From positions 1-64,000 of the forward strand of contig NZ_JAQMHV010000005.1 of assembly GCF_028307215.1 (NCBI RefSeq): a stretch of 64,000 nucleotides of DNA, read 5' to 3'. The first letter of the stretch is position 1, and the number at the start of each line of letters is the position of its first letter. Shown here in pieces: positions 46,305 through 54,560 of this stretch. This DNA comes from Falsirhodobacter sp. 20TX0035 (GTDB lineage: Bacteria > Pseudomonadota > Alphaproteobacteria > Rhodobacterales > Rhodobacteraceae). Under the pieces are notes generated by a model. The model did not search any database, was not told the origin of the DNA, and worked only from the letters and a program-made list of their open reading frames with translations. Position numbers and translations under genes: made by a program.

Positions 46305-46552
46305 GTGGATGTCCCGTCTGGTGGGTTGCCCCTCATGTCATCTCTTTGCCGCCGGATCGCAAGGCCTGTCCGTTTGGGCGAAAAGGCCCCGCTGCGATGG
46401 ACGTTTTCCGCATAGGCAACGCGACCGAATGTTGGCCCCGCAAACGGGAAACCTGCGAACATCCTTCCGCTGAAGCGTCATTTTGTGAACTCGTGTTCCT
46501 TTTCACGATTTGTCTTGCAGGCCCATCGGCAACTGCATAGCTTTGCGTCGAA
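46305..46552. other. Divergent promoter region, rhodanese and thi operons
   Basis: This stretch of about 250 bases separates the minus-strand sulfur operon from the plus-strand thiamin operon and must hold both promoters. A possible plus-strand promoter is TTGTCT (46510-46515) and TGCATA (46534-46539), with an 18-base spacer and just upstream of the riboswitch; this is a weak match. No gene is supported here. Confidence 0.4.
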
Positions 46553-46644
46553 CGCTTGTTGGGGTGTCCCGTCACGGGGCTGAGAGGTGCTTGGCATCGA
46601 CCCATCGAACCTGATCCGGGTCATGCCGGCGGAGGGAACGAGTG
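46553..46644 (+). ncRNA. TPP riboswitch (THI element)
   Basis: Thiamin pyrophosphate-sensing aptamer upstream of thiD. The conserved core CTGAGA lies in CACGGGGCTGAGAGGTGC, and the second conserved arm reads GACCCATCGAACCTGATCCG, ending in GGCGGAGGGAACG. The terminal P1 helix pairs 46553-46560 with 46637-46644 (all Watson-Crick or G-U). It is the likely control of the whole thi operon: high TPP reduces expression. A hairpin and a direct repeat between it and thiD are described separately. Confidence 0.95.
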
Positions 46645-46655
46645 GACCATCGACA

Positions 46656-46672
46656 CTGTCCCCCCGGGACAG
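46656..46672 (+). promoter_or_regulatory. Hairpin in the thi leader, possible expression platform
   Basis: CTGTCCC (46656-46662) and GGGACAG (46666-46672) form a perfect 7-bp stem just downstream of the TPP aptamer. There is no T-run, so it does not look like a simple intrinsic terminator. It may be part of a translational or Rho-dependent control. Confidence 0.45.
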
Positions 46673-46724
46673 GTCCGTCATGTGCCAGCCCCCGTCCGTC
46701 ATGCCCCTTTCGCGGAGGAGACGC

Positions 46725-47513
46725 ATGACCAAGGCCGCACTGACCATTGCCGGTTCCGACAGCGGCGGGGGCGCGGGCATCCAGGCCGACCTGAAGGCCT
46801 TTTCGGCCCTGGGCGTCTATGGCGCCAGCGTCCTGACCGCGATCACGGCCCAGAACACCCGCACCGTGGCGGCGGTCGACCCTGTCCACCCTGAGATGAT
46901 CCTTGCACAACTGCACGCGGTGCTGGACGACATCGACATCGGCGCGATCAAGATCGGCATGGTCGGCGGGCCCGAGGCGATCGCTGCCCTGGCCCCCGCC
47001 CTGCCCGACCGCCCGCTGGTGCTGGACCCGGTGATGATCGCGAAATCGGGGGCGGCCCTGCTGCCCGACCGGGCGGTGGCGGCGCTGATCGCCGGGCTTC
47101 TGCCCCGTGCCACCCTTCTGACCCCGAACCTGCCCGAAGCCGCCCGCCTTCTGGACGCCCCCGTGGCCCGGTCCGAGGCAGAGATGCTGGAGCAGGCCCA
47201 TGCCCTGCGCGCCCTTGGCCCCCACTGGGTGCTGATGAAGGGCGGCCATGCCGAAGGGCCCGTCTGCACCGACCTTCTGGTGGGGGACGGCGTGCTGCGC
47301 CTGACCGCGCCGCGCATCGTCACGCGCAACACGCATGGCACCGGCTGTTCCCTGTCCGCCGCCGTCGCGGCGGGGCTGGCGCAGGGGATGGACATGGACG
47401 CCGCCGTCACCCGCGCGCATCGCTGGTTGCAGGGCGCGATCGCCGCCGCCGACCGGCTGGGCATCGGCCGCGGCCACGGCCCCGTTCATCATTTCCACGA
47501 GGTGTGGGCATGA
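46725..47513 (+). CDS. thiD: Hydroxymethylpyrimidine/phosphomethylpyrimidine kinase
   Basis: ThiD phosphorylates HMP and HMP-P to HMP-PP, the pyrimidine donor for thiamin. The 262-residue ribokinase-like protein begins TKAALTIAGSDSGGGAGIQADLKAF, with DPVMIAKSGAALL and the anion-hole motif NTHGTGCSLSAAVAAG, including the catalytic Cys/Asp region. The ATG at 46725 follows CGGAGGAG. It is the first gene after the TPP riboswitch, and its TGA overlaps the ATG of thiO (ATGA at 47510-47513). Confidence 0.97.
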   Translation: MTKAALTIAGSDSGGGAGIQADLKAFSALGVYGASVLTAITAQNTRTVAAVDPVHPEMILAQLHAVLDDIDIGAIKIGMVGGPEAIAALAPALPDRPLVLDPVMIAKSGAALLPDRAVAALIAGLLPRATLLTPNLPEAARLLDAPVARSEAEMLEQAHALRALGPHWVLMKGGHAEGPVCTDLLVGDGVLRLTAPRIVTRNTHGTGCSLSAAVAAGLAQGMDMDAAVTRAHRWLQGAIAAADRLGIGRGHGPVHHFHEVWA

Positions 47514-48457
47514 TCACCATCCTTGGTGCCGGGGTGATGGGTCTGACCATCGCCACGGAACTGACCGCGCGCGGCGTTCCCGTCCGCATCGCCGGGCGCG
47601 CCGCGGGGCCGGAGGCGTGTTCCTGGTATGCGGGCGGCATGCTCGCCCCGTTCTGCGAGGGGGAAGCCGCCGAGGAGCCGGTGATCCGCCACGGCCAGAC
47701 CGCTGCCGGCTGGTGGGAGGCGAAGGGCGTGCCGGTGGCGCGGAACGGGACGCTGGTCCTCAGCCCCGCACGCGACCGGGCGGAACTGGCCCGCTTTGCC
47801 CGCCGCACCACCCACCACCAAGACATCGCGCCGGAGGAGGTGGAGCCCGACCTGTCCCGCTTTCCACGCGGGCTGTTCTTTGCCGAGGAAGCGCATCTGA
47901 CGCCCCGCGTGGCGCTGGCCACCTTGTCGTCCAACCTTTCGGCGGCGGGCGTCGCCTTCGGTGCGGACCCCACCGGCCGCCTGATCGACACGCGGGGCCT
48001 TGCCGCACGTGACCGGCTGCCCGACCTGCGCGGCGTGCGGGGGGAGATGCTGGTGATCCGCTGCCCCGACGTGACCCTGTCGCGGCCCGTCCGGCTGCTG
48101 CATTCGCGCATCCCGCTTTACATCGTGCCGCGCGGCGACGGTGTCTACATGCTGGGCGCGACGACCGTGGAGTCCGATCATCGCGGCCCCGTCACCGCCC
48201 GCGCGGTGCTGGAGATGCTGTCGGCCGCCTATGCCCTGCACCCCGCCTTCGCCGAGGCCGAAGTGCTGGAACTGGGCGCCGAGGCCCGCCCCGCCTTTCC
48301 CGACAACCTGCCCCGGATCCGCCGCATCGGCGACACGATCCACGCCAACGGCCTGTACCGTCACGGTTTCCTTCTGGCGCCCGCCGTGGCGCGGATGGTC
48401 GCCGACTACGTCACCACGGGCCAGACACCGGAGTTCATGGATGAAGATCACGATTAA
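47510..48457 (+). CDS. thiO: Glycine oxidase ThiO
   Basis: FAD-dependent amino acid oxidase (DAO family) that turns glycine into dehydroglycine, the imine used with ThiS-thiocarboxylate to build the thiazole ring. The 315-residue product begins with the dinucleotide motif ITILGAGVMGLTIA. The SWYAGGMLAPFCEGE segment is characteristic of ThiO, and the C-terminal NGLYRHGFLLAPAVARMVADY forms the family's FAD-closing end. It overlaps thiD by four bases and thiS by 17. An aerobic ThiO route, rather than the anaerobic tyrosine lyase ThiH, is therefore used. Confidence 0.95.
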   Translation: MITILGAGVMGLTIATELTARGVPVRIAGRAAGPEACSWYAGGMLAPFCEGEAAEEPVIRHGQTAAGWWEAKGVPVARNGTLVLSPARDRAELARFARRTTHHQDIAPEEVEPDLSRFPRGLFFAEEAHLTPRVALATLSSNLSAAGVAFGADPTGRLIDTRGLAARDRLPDLRGVRGEMLVIRCPDVTLSRPVRLLHSRIPLYIVPRGDGVYMLGATTVESDHRGPVTARAVLEMLSAAYALHPAFAEAEVLELGAEARPAFPDNLPRIRRIGDTIHANGLYRHGFLLAPAVARMVADYVTTGQTPEFMDEDHD

Positions 48458-48635
48458 CGGCACCTTGCACGAGGTGTCGGCCACCACCGTCGCCGCCGTG
48501 CTAGAAGAGGCCGGTTTCACCGGCAAGCTGGCCACCGCGCTGGACGGCGATTTCGTGCCCGCGGGCCTGCGCGCCACCACCCCATTGACCGAAGGGGCCG
48601 CGCTGGAAGTGCTGGCCCCCATGCAGGGAGGCTGA
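48441..48635 (+). CDS. thiS: Sulfur carrier protein ThiS
   Basis: A 64-residue ubiquitin-fold protein that is adenylated by ThiF and then thiocarboxylated at its C-terminus to carry sulfur to thiazole synthase. The C-terminus ends in the required Gly-Gly (VLAPMQGG). The N-terminus MKITINGTLHEVSATTVA is typical. It starts within thiO, overlapping it by 17 bases, and is separated from thiG by three bases. Confidence 0.95.
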   Translation: MKITINGTLHEVSATTVAAVLEEAGFTGKLATALDGDFVPAGLRATTPLTEGAALEVLAPMQGG

Positions 48636-48638
48636 TCC

Positions 48639-49400
48639 ATGCCACGCTTCTATGGAACCGACATCGACAGCGCGCTGATGCTGGGCACGGCGGGCTATCC
48701 CTCCCCCGCGATTCTGGCCGAGGCGTTCCGCGCGTCCGGCGCGGGCATCGCCACCGTCAGCCTGCGGCGCGAAAGCGGCGGCGGGCAAGACTTCTGGGCG
48801 CTGATCCGCGATCTGGGCGTCCGCGTCCTGCCCAACACCGCCGGCTGCCACACCGTGCGCGAGGCCGTGACCACGGCGCAGATGGCGCGCGAGGTGTTCG
48901 ACACCCCCTGGATCAAGCTGGAGGTGATCGGCCACGCCGACAGCCTGCAACCCGACCCCTTCGCGCTGGTCGAGGCCGCGCGCATCCTCACCGAAGACGG
49001 CTTTCAGGTCTTCCCCTACTGCACCGAGGATCTGATCGTGTGCGAGCATCTGATCGAGGCGGGGTGCGAGGTGCTGATGCCCTGGGGCGCGCCCATCGGG
49101 TCGGGGCTGGGGCTGAACAACCGCTACGGGCTGCGGGCCCTGCGGGCGCATGTCCCGAACGTGCCCCTGGTGGTGGATGCGGGCATCGGCCTGCCCAGCC
49201 ACGCCGCGGCGGCCATGGAACTGGGATATGACGCGGTGCTGCTGAACTCTGCCGTGGCCAAGGCCGGTGATCCGGTGCGGATGGCGCGCGCCATGGCGCT
49301 GGCGATCGAGGCGGGCGCCCTGGCCCACGCCGCCGACCCCATGGAGGCGCGGGACATGGCCGTCCCCTCCACCCCCCTGATCGGAAGGGCGTTCCTGTGA
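48639..49400 (+). CDS. thiG: Thiazole synthase
   Basis: ThiG condenses deoxyxylulose 5-phosphate, dehydroglycine and ThiS thiocarboxylate into the thiazole phosphate. The 253-residue TIM-barrel protein has the Schiff-base lysine in WIKLEVIG, and the conserved [27 protein letters not shown] and [24 protein letters not shown] blocks. GGAGG precedes the ATG. Its TGA overlaps the GTG start of thiE (GTGA). Confidence 0.97.
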   Translation: MPRFYGTDIDSALMLGTAGYPSPAILAEAFRASGAGIATVSLRRESGGGQDFWALIRDLGVRVLPNTAGCHTVREAVTTAQMAREVFDTPWIKLEVIGHADSLQPDPFALVEAARILTEDGFQVFPYCTEDLIVCEHLIEAGCEVLMPWGAPIGSGLGLNNRYGLRALRAHVPNVPLVVDAGIGLPSHAAAAMELGYDAVLLNSAVAKAGDPVRMARAMALAIEAGALAHAADPMEARDMAVPSTPLIGRAFL

Positions 49401-49978
49401 TCCTGCCCCGGTTCTATCCCATCTTCGACAGCGCCGACTGGATCGCCCGCGCCCTGCCCCTTGGCGTGAAGCTGGTGCAGCTGCGTGTGAAGGACCGCGA
49501 TCCGGCGGACGACATCCGGCGCGCCCGCGACCTGTGCCGCGACGCCGGCGCGATCCTTGTGGTGAACGATCATTGGCGGCTGGCGCTCGACCTCGGCTGC
49601 GACTGGGTGCATCTGGGGCAGGAGGATCTGGACGTGGCCGATCTGGACGCGATCCGCGCGGGCGGGCTGCGCCTTGGCCTTTCGACCCATGACGAGGCGG
49701 AGCTGGAACGCGCGCTGGCCTGCCGTCCCGACTACATCGCCCTTGGCCCCGTCTGGCCCACCATCCTGAAGAAGATGAAGTGGGAGCGTCAGGGGACCGA
49801 GAAGCTGACCGCGTGGAAGGTCCGGATCGGCGACATCCCACTGATCGCCATTGGCGGCCTGACCCCCGACCGCGCGCGCGAGGCGTTCGCCGCGGGCGCC
49901 GACGTCGCCAGCGCCGTGACCGACATCACCCTGAACCCCGACCCCGAGGCGAGGATGCGCGAATGGCTGGCGGTGTGA
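49397..49978 (+). CDS. thiE: Thiamin phosphate synthase
   Basis: ThiE joins HMP-PP and thiazole phosphate to make thiamin phosphate. The 193-residue TIM-barrel protein starts with GTG, overlapping the thiG stop. It has [43 protein letters not shown] and IALGPVWPT, and ends with [29 protein letters not shown]. The ILVVNDHW form and the longer [13 protein letters not shown] loop distinguish it from the usual E. coli-type ThiE but match the alphaproteobacterial type. Confidence 0.95.
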   Translation: MILPRFYPIFDSADWIARALPLGVKLVQLRVKDRDPADDIRRARDLCRDAGAILVVNDHWRLALDLGCDWVHLGQEDLDVADLDAIRAGGLRLGLSTHDEAELERALACRPDYIALGPVWPTILKKMKWERQGTEKLTAWKVRIGDIPLIAIGGLTPDRAREAFAAGADVASAVTDITLNPDPEARMREWLAV

Positions 49979-50907
49979 GATACGCGCGTCAGGAAATGGT
50001 CACGGGGGCCGAGGGCGAGGCGCGGCTGCGCGCCGCCCGCCTTCTGATCGTCGGCGCCGGGGGCCTTGGCGTGCCGGCCCTGCAATATCTGGTCGGGGCG
50101 GGCGTGGGCCGGATCACCCTGATCGATCCCGACGTGGTGGAGGAAACGAACCTGCACCGCCAGCCGATCTATGGCCGCCACATCGGCGCGCCGAAGGCGC
50201 AGGCGGCGGCGGCGGAGATGGCGATCCTGAACCCTGCGGTCGTGGTCGAACCGGTCGTCGCGTCGCTGGACCCGTCCAACGCCGGTCTGGTGGCGGGGGC
50301 GGATGTGGTGCTGGACTGCGCCGACAGCTTCGCCGCCTCCTACACCCTGTCGGACGCCTGCCTTGCGGCGGGGGTGCCGCTGATCTCCGCCTCGGTGCTG
50401 GGGATGGCGGGGTATGCGGGCGGGTTTTGCGGGGGGGCGCCGTCGTTGCGGGCGGTGTTCCCGGACCTGCCCGACAGCGGCGCCACCTGCGCCACGGCCG
50501 GGGTGCTGGGGCCCATGGTGGGCCTTCTGGGTGCCGCGCAGGCACAGATGGCGCTGGCGGTGCTCCTAGGGCTGGATCCCTCCCCCCTGGGCCAGGTGCT
50601 GCGCTTCGACGGGCTGCGGCCCTCCTCGTTCCGGTTCGACGCGGCGCCCGAGGTGACGGGCCACCGCTTCATCGCCCGCACCGAGCTGCGCGACACCGAC
50701 CTGATCGTGGAACTGCGGGGGGAAGACGAAGCCCCCGTCCCCGTGGCCCCCACCGCCCTGCGCCAGCCCGCCACCGTCACGCCCGGTCCCGGCCAGCGCA
50801 CCGTCTTCGCCTGCCGGTCGGGCCTGCGCGCCTGGCGCGCCGCCGACGCCCTTGCCGCCCGATGGTCGGGCGACATCGTTCTTCTTGCCGACGGAGACTC
50901 CGCATGA
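49963..50907 (+). CDS. thiF: ThiF-like adenylyltransferase fused to rhodanese-like domain
   Basis: E1-like enzyme that adenylates the C-terminus of ThiS before sulfur transfer. The 314-residue product has the ATP-binding motif LLIVGAGGLGVPALQYLVGAGVG, the acidic DPDVVEETNLHRQ block and the catalytic-type Cys in GATCATAGVLGP. A short C-terminal rhodanese-like segment follows, with Cys in VFACRSGLRAWRAA. Unlike typical MoeB/ThiF, both zinc-binding CxxC pairs are missing (GAPSLRAVFP replaces the usual CYRCLFP). Start: the ATG at 49963 is used; a GTG at 49975, overlapping the thiE stop as GTGA, would remove four residues and is equally possible. The stop overlaps the thiY start (ATGA). Confidence 0.92.
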   Translation: MAGGVRYARQEMVTGAEGEARLRAARLLIVGAGGLGVPALQYLVGAGVGRITLIDPDVVEETNLHRQPIYGRHIGAPKAQAAAAEMAILNPAVVVEPVVASLDPSNAGLVAGADVVLDCADSFAASYTLSDACLAAGVPLISASVLGMAGYAGGFCGGAPSLRAVFPDLPDSGATCATAGVLGPMVGLLGAAQAQMALAVLLGLDPSPLGQVLRFDGLRPSSFRFDAAPEVTGHRFIARTELRDTDLIVELRGEDEAPVPVAPTALRQPATVTPGPGQRTVFACRSGLRAWRAADALAARWSGDIVLLADGDSA

Positions 50908-51824
50908 AACGCTTCCTTCTTCTGGGCCTTCTGGCCACCCCCGCCGGGGCCGAACCGGTGACGCTGGTGCTGGACTGGTTCGTGAACCCCGACCATGCGC
51001 CGATCGTTCTGGCCGAAACGCAGGGCTTCTTCGCCGATCAGGGGCTGGAGGTGACGATCGTTCCCCCCGCCGATCCGTCCGATCCGCCGAAGATGGTCGC
51101 CTCGGGGCAAGCCGAAATCGCGGTGGGTTATCAGCCGCAGCTGCATCTTCAGGTGCATGAAGGCCTGCCCTTGCGCCGGGTGGGCACGCTGGTGGCGACG
51201 CCGCTGAACTGCGTCACGGTGAAGGCCGACGGGCCCATCCGGTCCATCGCGGACCTGAAGGGCGGCAAGATCGGCTATTCCGTTCCGGGGACCGAGGAGG
51301 CGATGATGGGCGCCATGCTGCGCCACGGTGGCCTGACGCTGGAGGATGTGGAGATGGTGAACGTCAACTGGTCGCTCACGCCCTCCCTCCTGTCGGGACA
51401 GGTGGACGCAACGCTGGGCGGCTACCGCAACTTCGAGTTGACGCAGATGGCCGAAGCGGGAACCGAAGGCCGCTGCCTTCCGGTGGAGGAGAACGGCATC
51501 CCCGCCTATGACGAGCTGATCTATCTGGCCCGTCCCGACGCCGATCCGGCGCTTCTGTCGCGCTTCATGGCCGCCGTCGAACAGGGCGCGCAGTACGCCG
51601 TGAACCACCCGGACGAGGCGTGGCAGGCCTTCATCGCCGCCCATCCCGATCTGGACGACACCCTGAACCGCGAGGCGTGGCGCCTGACCCTGCCCCGCCT
51701 GTCGCAAAGCCCCGCCGCGCTGGACACCGGCCGCTACGCACGGTTCGAGGTGTTCCTGAAGGACGCGGGCCTGATCGACGCGCCCCTGCCCGTGGCCGAT
51801 CTGGCGCTGGATCCGAACGCATGA
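50904..51824 (+). CDS. thiY: ABC transporter substrate-binding protein, NMT1/THI5-like
   Basis: A 306-residue periplasmic binding protein with a short signal peptide (KRFLLLGLLATPAGA) and the NMT1/THI5-like fold. Typical features are LVLDWFVNPDHAPIVLAE near the start of the mature protein and GKIGYSVPGTEEAMM. In B. subtilis-type systems ThiY binds formylaminopyrimidine, a breakdown product of thiamin. Placement between thiF and tenA supports uptake of a pyrimidine precursor. The start overlaps the thiF stop and the end overlaps the tenA start (both ATGA). Confidence 0.92.
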   Translation: MKRFLLLGLLATPAGAEPVTLVLDWFVNPDHAPIVLAETQGFFADQGLEVTIVPPADPSDPPKMVASGQAEIAVGYQPQLHLQVHEGLPLRRVGTLVATPLNCVTVKADGPIRSIADLKGGKIGYSVPGTEEAMMGAMLRHGGLTLEDVEMVNVNWSLTPSLLSGQVDATLGGYRNFELTQMAEAGTEGRCLPVEENGIPAYDELIYLARPDADPALLSRFMAAVEQGAQYAVNHPDEAWQAFIAAHPDLDDTLNREAWRLTLPRLSQSPAALDTGRYARFEVFLKDAGLIDAPLPVADLALDPNA

Positions 51825-52474
51825 GCTATGGTCGCACCTTTCCCCTGTGGCGGGCCGAAGCGGCGGCGTGGACCGATTACGTGGACGCGCCCTTCGTGCG
51901 GGCGCTGGCCGACGGCAGCCTGCCCCGCAAGGCCTTCCTGACCTATCTGGCGCAGGATTACCTGTTCCTGATCCACTTTGCCCGGGCCTGGGCACTGGCC
52001 ACCGTCAAATCCTCAGACCTTGAGGAGATGCGGGCCTGTTCCGCCACCGTCCATGCTCTGCTGCATCAGGAAATGCCGCTGCATGTGAAGCTGTGCCGCG
52101 CGGCCGGGATAGACCTTGAGACGCTGGAGGAGGCGCCCGAGAACCTCGCCTACACCCGTTACGTGCTGGAGGCGGGGTATTCCGGCGACCTGCTGGACCT
52201 GCTGGCGGCGCTGGCGCCCTGCGTTCTGGGGTATGGGGAAATCGGCGCGCGTCTGGCGGCAGCGCCGCACGCGCCGGACTATGCCGAATGGATCAAAACC
52301 TATGGCAGCGCCAAGTATCAGGCCCTGTGCCATGACACGGCGGCCCTGATCGATGGCGCCATGGCCCGCCGACTGGGCGAGGCGCCGGAGAGCTTGCCCC
52401 GCTGGCGCGAGATTTCCGAGCGCTTTGCTACGGCCACACGACTGGAGGCGCAGTTCTGGACCCTCGCCCGCTGA
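51821..52474 (+). CDS. tenA: Aminopyrimidine aminohydrolase / thiaminase II
   Basis: TenA hydrolyses aminomethylpyrimidine from thiamin breakdown to HMP, feeding ThiD. The 217-residue all-helical protein has the catalytic Cys134 in APCVLGYGEIG, the Asp46 in LAQDYLF and the C-terminal Glu in TRLEAQFW, as in active family members. Its ATG overlaps the thiY stop. With ThiX and ThiY it forms a salvage route for imported pyrimidine. Confidence 0.96.
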   Translation: MSYGRTFPLWRAEAAAWTDYVDAPFVRALADGSLPRKAFLTYLAQDYLFLIHFARAWALATVKSSDLEEMRACSATVHALLHQEMPLHVKLCRAAGIDLETLEEAPENLAYTRYVLEAGYSGDLLDLLAALAPCVLGYGEIGARLAAAPHAPDYAEWIKTYGSAKYQALCHDTAALIDGAMARRLGEAPESLPRWREISERFATATRLEAQFWTLAR

Positions 52475-53190
52475 TCCGGGGAACCGCGCTGGCGGCGGGG
52501 GCGCTGGCGCTGTGGCAGGGCGCGGTGACGCTGACCGGCCTGCCGCCCTATCTGCTGCCGGACCCGCTGCGGGTGGCGCAGGCGCTGTGGTCGGCGCGCG
52601 CGGCGCTGGCGCAGGCCGCCCTGGTGACGGGGGCCGAGACGGTGATCGGCTTTGCGCTGGGAACCGCGCTGGGCGTCGTTCTGGCGCTGGCCTGCGTCGC
52701 GCCCGTGCTGCGGCGCGCGATCCTGCCCGCCCTGACCCTGTCACAGACGGTGCCGGTCTTCGCGCTGGCGCCGATCCTGACCCTGTGGTTCGGTTACGGT
52801 CTGGCGCCGAAGATCGCCGTGGTGGTGCTGATCACCGTCTTTCCTGTGGCCGCCGCCTGCGCCGACGGGCTGCTGAACCCGGCCGCCGTGCATATGGAGC
52901 TGACCCGCAGCCTGGGCGCGACCCAGTGGCAGGTGCTGCGGGTGATCCGCATCCCGTCCGCCCGCCCGCACCTGGCCACGGGGCTGCGGATCGCCGCGGT
53001 CTACGCGCCGGTCGGGGCCGTCATCGGAGAATGGGTGGGGGGATCACTGGGCCTTGGCGCCATGATGATCCAAGCGAACGGGCGGATGAAGACGGATCTG
53101 GTCTTTGCGGCCCTGTTCGTGACCGTGGCCCTGTCGCTTCTGTTCCGGGCCGGGATCGGGTGGCTGGCGGACCGGCTGGCTCGTCAATGA
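52471..53190 (+). CDS. thiX: ABC transporter permease for thiamin precursor
   Basis: An integral membrane permease of the SsuC/TauC/ThiX type, about 239 residues. The first visible ATG/GTG in frame is at 52525, but the frame upstream encodes the expected first membrane helix (ALAAGALALWQG followed by LPPYLLPDPLRVAQALW), so the real start is earlier. No ATG, GTG or TTG occurs upstream in frame after the tenA stop. CTG at 52471 overlaps the tenA TGA (CTGA) and is my choice; CTG at 52456 is an alternative. The EAA-like loop lies in ELTRSLGATQWQVLRVIRIPSA. No ATPase gene (thiZ) follows; the operon ends here. Confidence 0.85.
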   Translation: MIRGTALAAGALALWQGAVTLTGLPPYLLPDPLRVAQALWSARAALAQAALVTGAETVIGFALGTALGVVLALACVAPVLRRAILPALTLSQTVPVFALAPILTLWFGYGLAPKIAVVVLITVFPVAAACADGLLNPAAVHMELTRSLGATQWQVLRVIRIPSARPHLATGLRIAAVYAPVGAVIGEWVGGSLGLGAMMIQANGRMKTDLVFAALFVTVALSLLFRAGIGWLADRLARQ

Positions 53191-53213
53191 AAAGGGGCGG
53201 CTTGCGCCGCCCC
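53190..53213 (-). terminator. Hairpin between thiX and the cytochrome c gene
   Basis: A perfect 8-bp GC stem (53194-53201 with 53206-53213) with a TTGC loop. On the minus strand it is followed by TTTT and can end the cytochrome c transcript; on the plus strand it follows the thiX stop at once and may also act for the thi operon. Confidence 0.75.
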
Positions 53214-53222
53214 GTTCCGAAA

Positions 53223-54548
53223 TCAGTGGGCGCTGTCCGCCGCCCGCACCTTGGCGACATCCGCCGCAGTGACCGCGGGGGCGTCGTTGCCCCAGGCCGT
53301 CCGCAGGAAGCTCGCGACCTCGGCCACCTCCTCGTCCGTCAGACGCTCGGCGTAGCCTTGCATGACCAGACGCATCGGGCGCTTCTCGGTGGACGGAACC
53401 TCGGCGCCATGCAGGATGATCCCGATCAGCGGCCCCGTCTGGTCGGCCGTGACGAGGGAATTGCCGGCCAGTTCCGGGAAGATCTCCGGCGCGCCCTTGC
53501 CGGTGACGAAGTGGCAGGCGTTGCAGTTGTCGAGATAGAGCCGCGCACCTTCCGACAGATCCTTCGCCTCGGTCAGCATGGTGGTGGTCGGATGGTCGTT
53601 CTCCGCCTCCTCCAGCGCCAGATCGGTGCCCAGCAGGGTCGCCTCGCCCACATCCTCGCCCTTGAGGAAGGCGGCGATGGCCAGATTGTCTTCGTCCGTC
53701 AGGTGCTGGAGCGAATGCTCCACGACCATCGACATCTCGCCATTGGCGGTCGAATGGCTGTTGCGGCCCGTGGCGAGGTAGGTCGCGATCTCGCCCACCG
53801 GCCATGTCGCGGCGGCGGAGCCCTCGCCCATCAGCGCGGGGGCCAGCCAGCCGTCGACTTCGCCGCCCTTCAGGAAGTTCGCGTCGTCGGCGGTCAGGCC
53901 GTCCTGACCCATGAAGACGTTGCGCGGGCTGTGGCAGGCGCCGCAGTGGCCGGCGCTTTCCACAAGGTAGCGGCCACGTTCCTGCGGGGTGGACTGTTCA
54001 TAAGCGGACCCGGCCGGATCGCTGAGGGCGATCCAGTTCCACGCGCGGATGCCGAAGCGCATGTTGAAGGGGAAGGACAGGGCCGTCGCCTCCACCGGAT
54101 TGTTGACGGCCGGAACTTCGTTCATGAAGTAGTCGTACAGTGCGCGCACGTCTTCTTCCGTCAGCTTGCGGTAGTTCTCATACGGCATCGCCGGATAGAG
54201 GTGACGCCCGTCCGGCGTCAGGCCGTCGTAAAGCGCGGCCCGGAAGTCGTCCAGCGTCCAGTTGCCGATGCCCGTTTCCTTGTCGGGCGTGATGTTGGTG
54301 GCCCAAATCGTGCCCATCGGGCTGAGGATGGAACGGCCGCCGGCGAAGGGCTCTCCCCCCTCGGCCGTATGGCAGGCCATGCAGTCCGAGGCATACATGA
54401 CGTATTCGCCCTGACCAGCCTCGGGTGTCCAGTCGGCCGCCAGCTCTTCCGTGGGGGCCGTCCGCTGGACGGGCACGAAGATGAAGGCCAGCAGCGCCGC
54501 AAGGCAGACGACGATCAGCGCGCCGATGATGCGGAGAAAGGTTTTCAT
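53223..54548 (-). CDS. Tri-haem cytochrome c subunit of a membrane dehydrogenase
   Basis: A 441-residue periplasmic c-type cytochrome with an N-terminal signal anchor (LRIIGALIVVCLAALLAFIFV) and three haem-binding sites: CMACH, CGACH and CNACH. This three-haem layout is that of the cytochrome subunit of gluconate, sorbitol and alcohol dehydrogenases, which passes electrons from the flavin subunit to ubiquinone or a terminal oxidase. It is the last gene of the operon, 12 bases after the GMC subunit. Substrate depends on the flavin partner and is unknown. Confidence 0.94.
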   Translation of the reverse strand: MKTFLRIIGALIVVCLAALLAFIFVPVQRTAPTEELAADWTPEAGQGEYVMYASDCMACHTAEGGEPFAGGRSILSPMGTIWATNITPDKETGIGNWTLDDFRAALYDGLTPDGRHLYPAMPYENYRKLTEEDVRALYDYFMNEVPAVNNPVEATALSFPFNMRFGIRAWNWIALSDPAGSAYEQSTPQERGRYLVESAGHCGACHSPRNVFMGQDGLTADDANFLKGGEVDGWLAPALMGEGSAAATWPVGEIATYLATGRNSHSTANGEMSMVVEHSLQHLTDEDNLAIAAFLKGEDVGEATLLGTDLALEEAENDHPTTTMLTEAKDLSEGARLYLDNCNACHFVTGKGAPEIFPELAGNSLVTADQTGPLIGIILHGAEVPSTEKRPMRLVMQGYAERLTDEEVAEVASFLRTAWGNDAPAVTAADVAKVRAADSAH

Positions 54549-54560
54549 GGATCTCTCTCC

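Noticed and set aside
46333-46780. Short minus-strand ORFs around the TPP riboswitch
   Set aside because: They lie antisense to the aptamer and thiD, lack ribosome sites and have no recognisable product.
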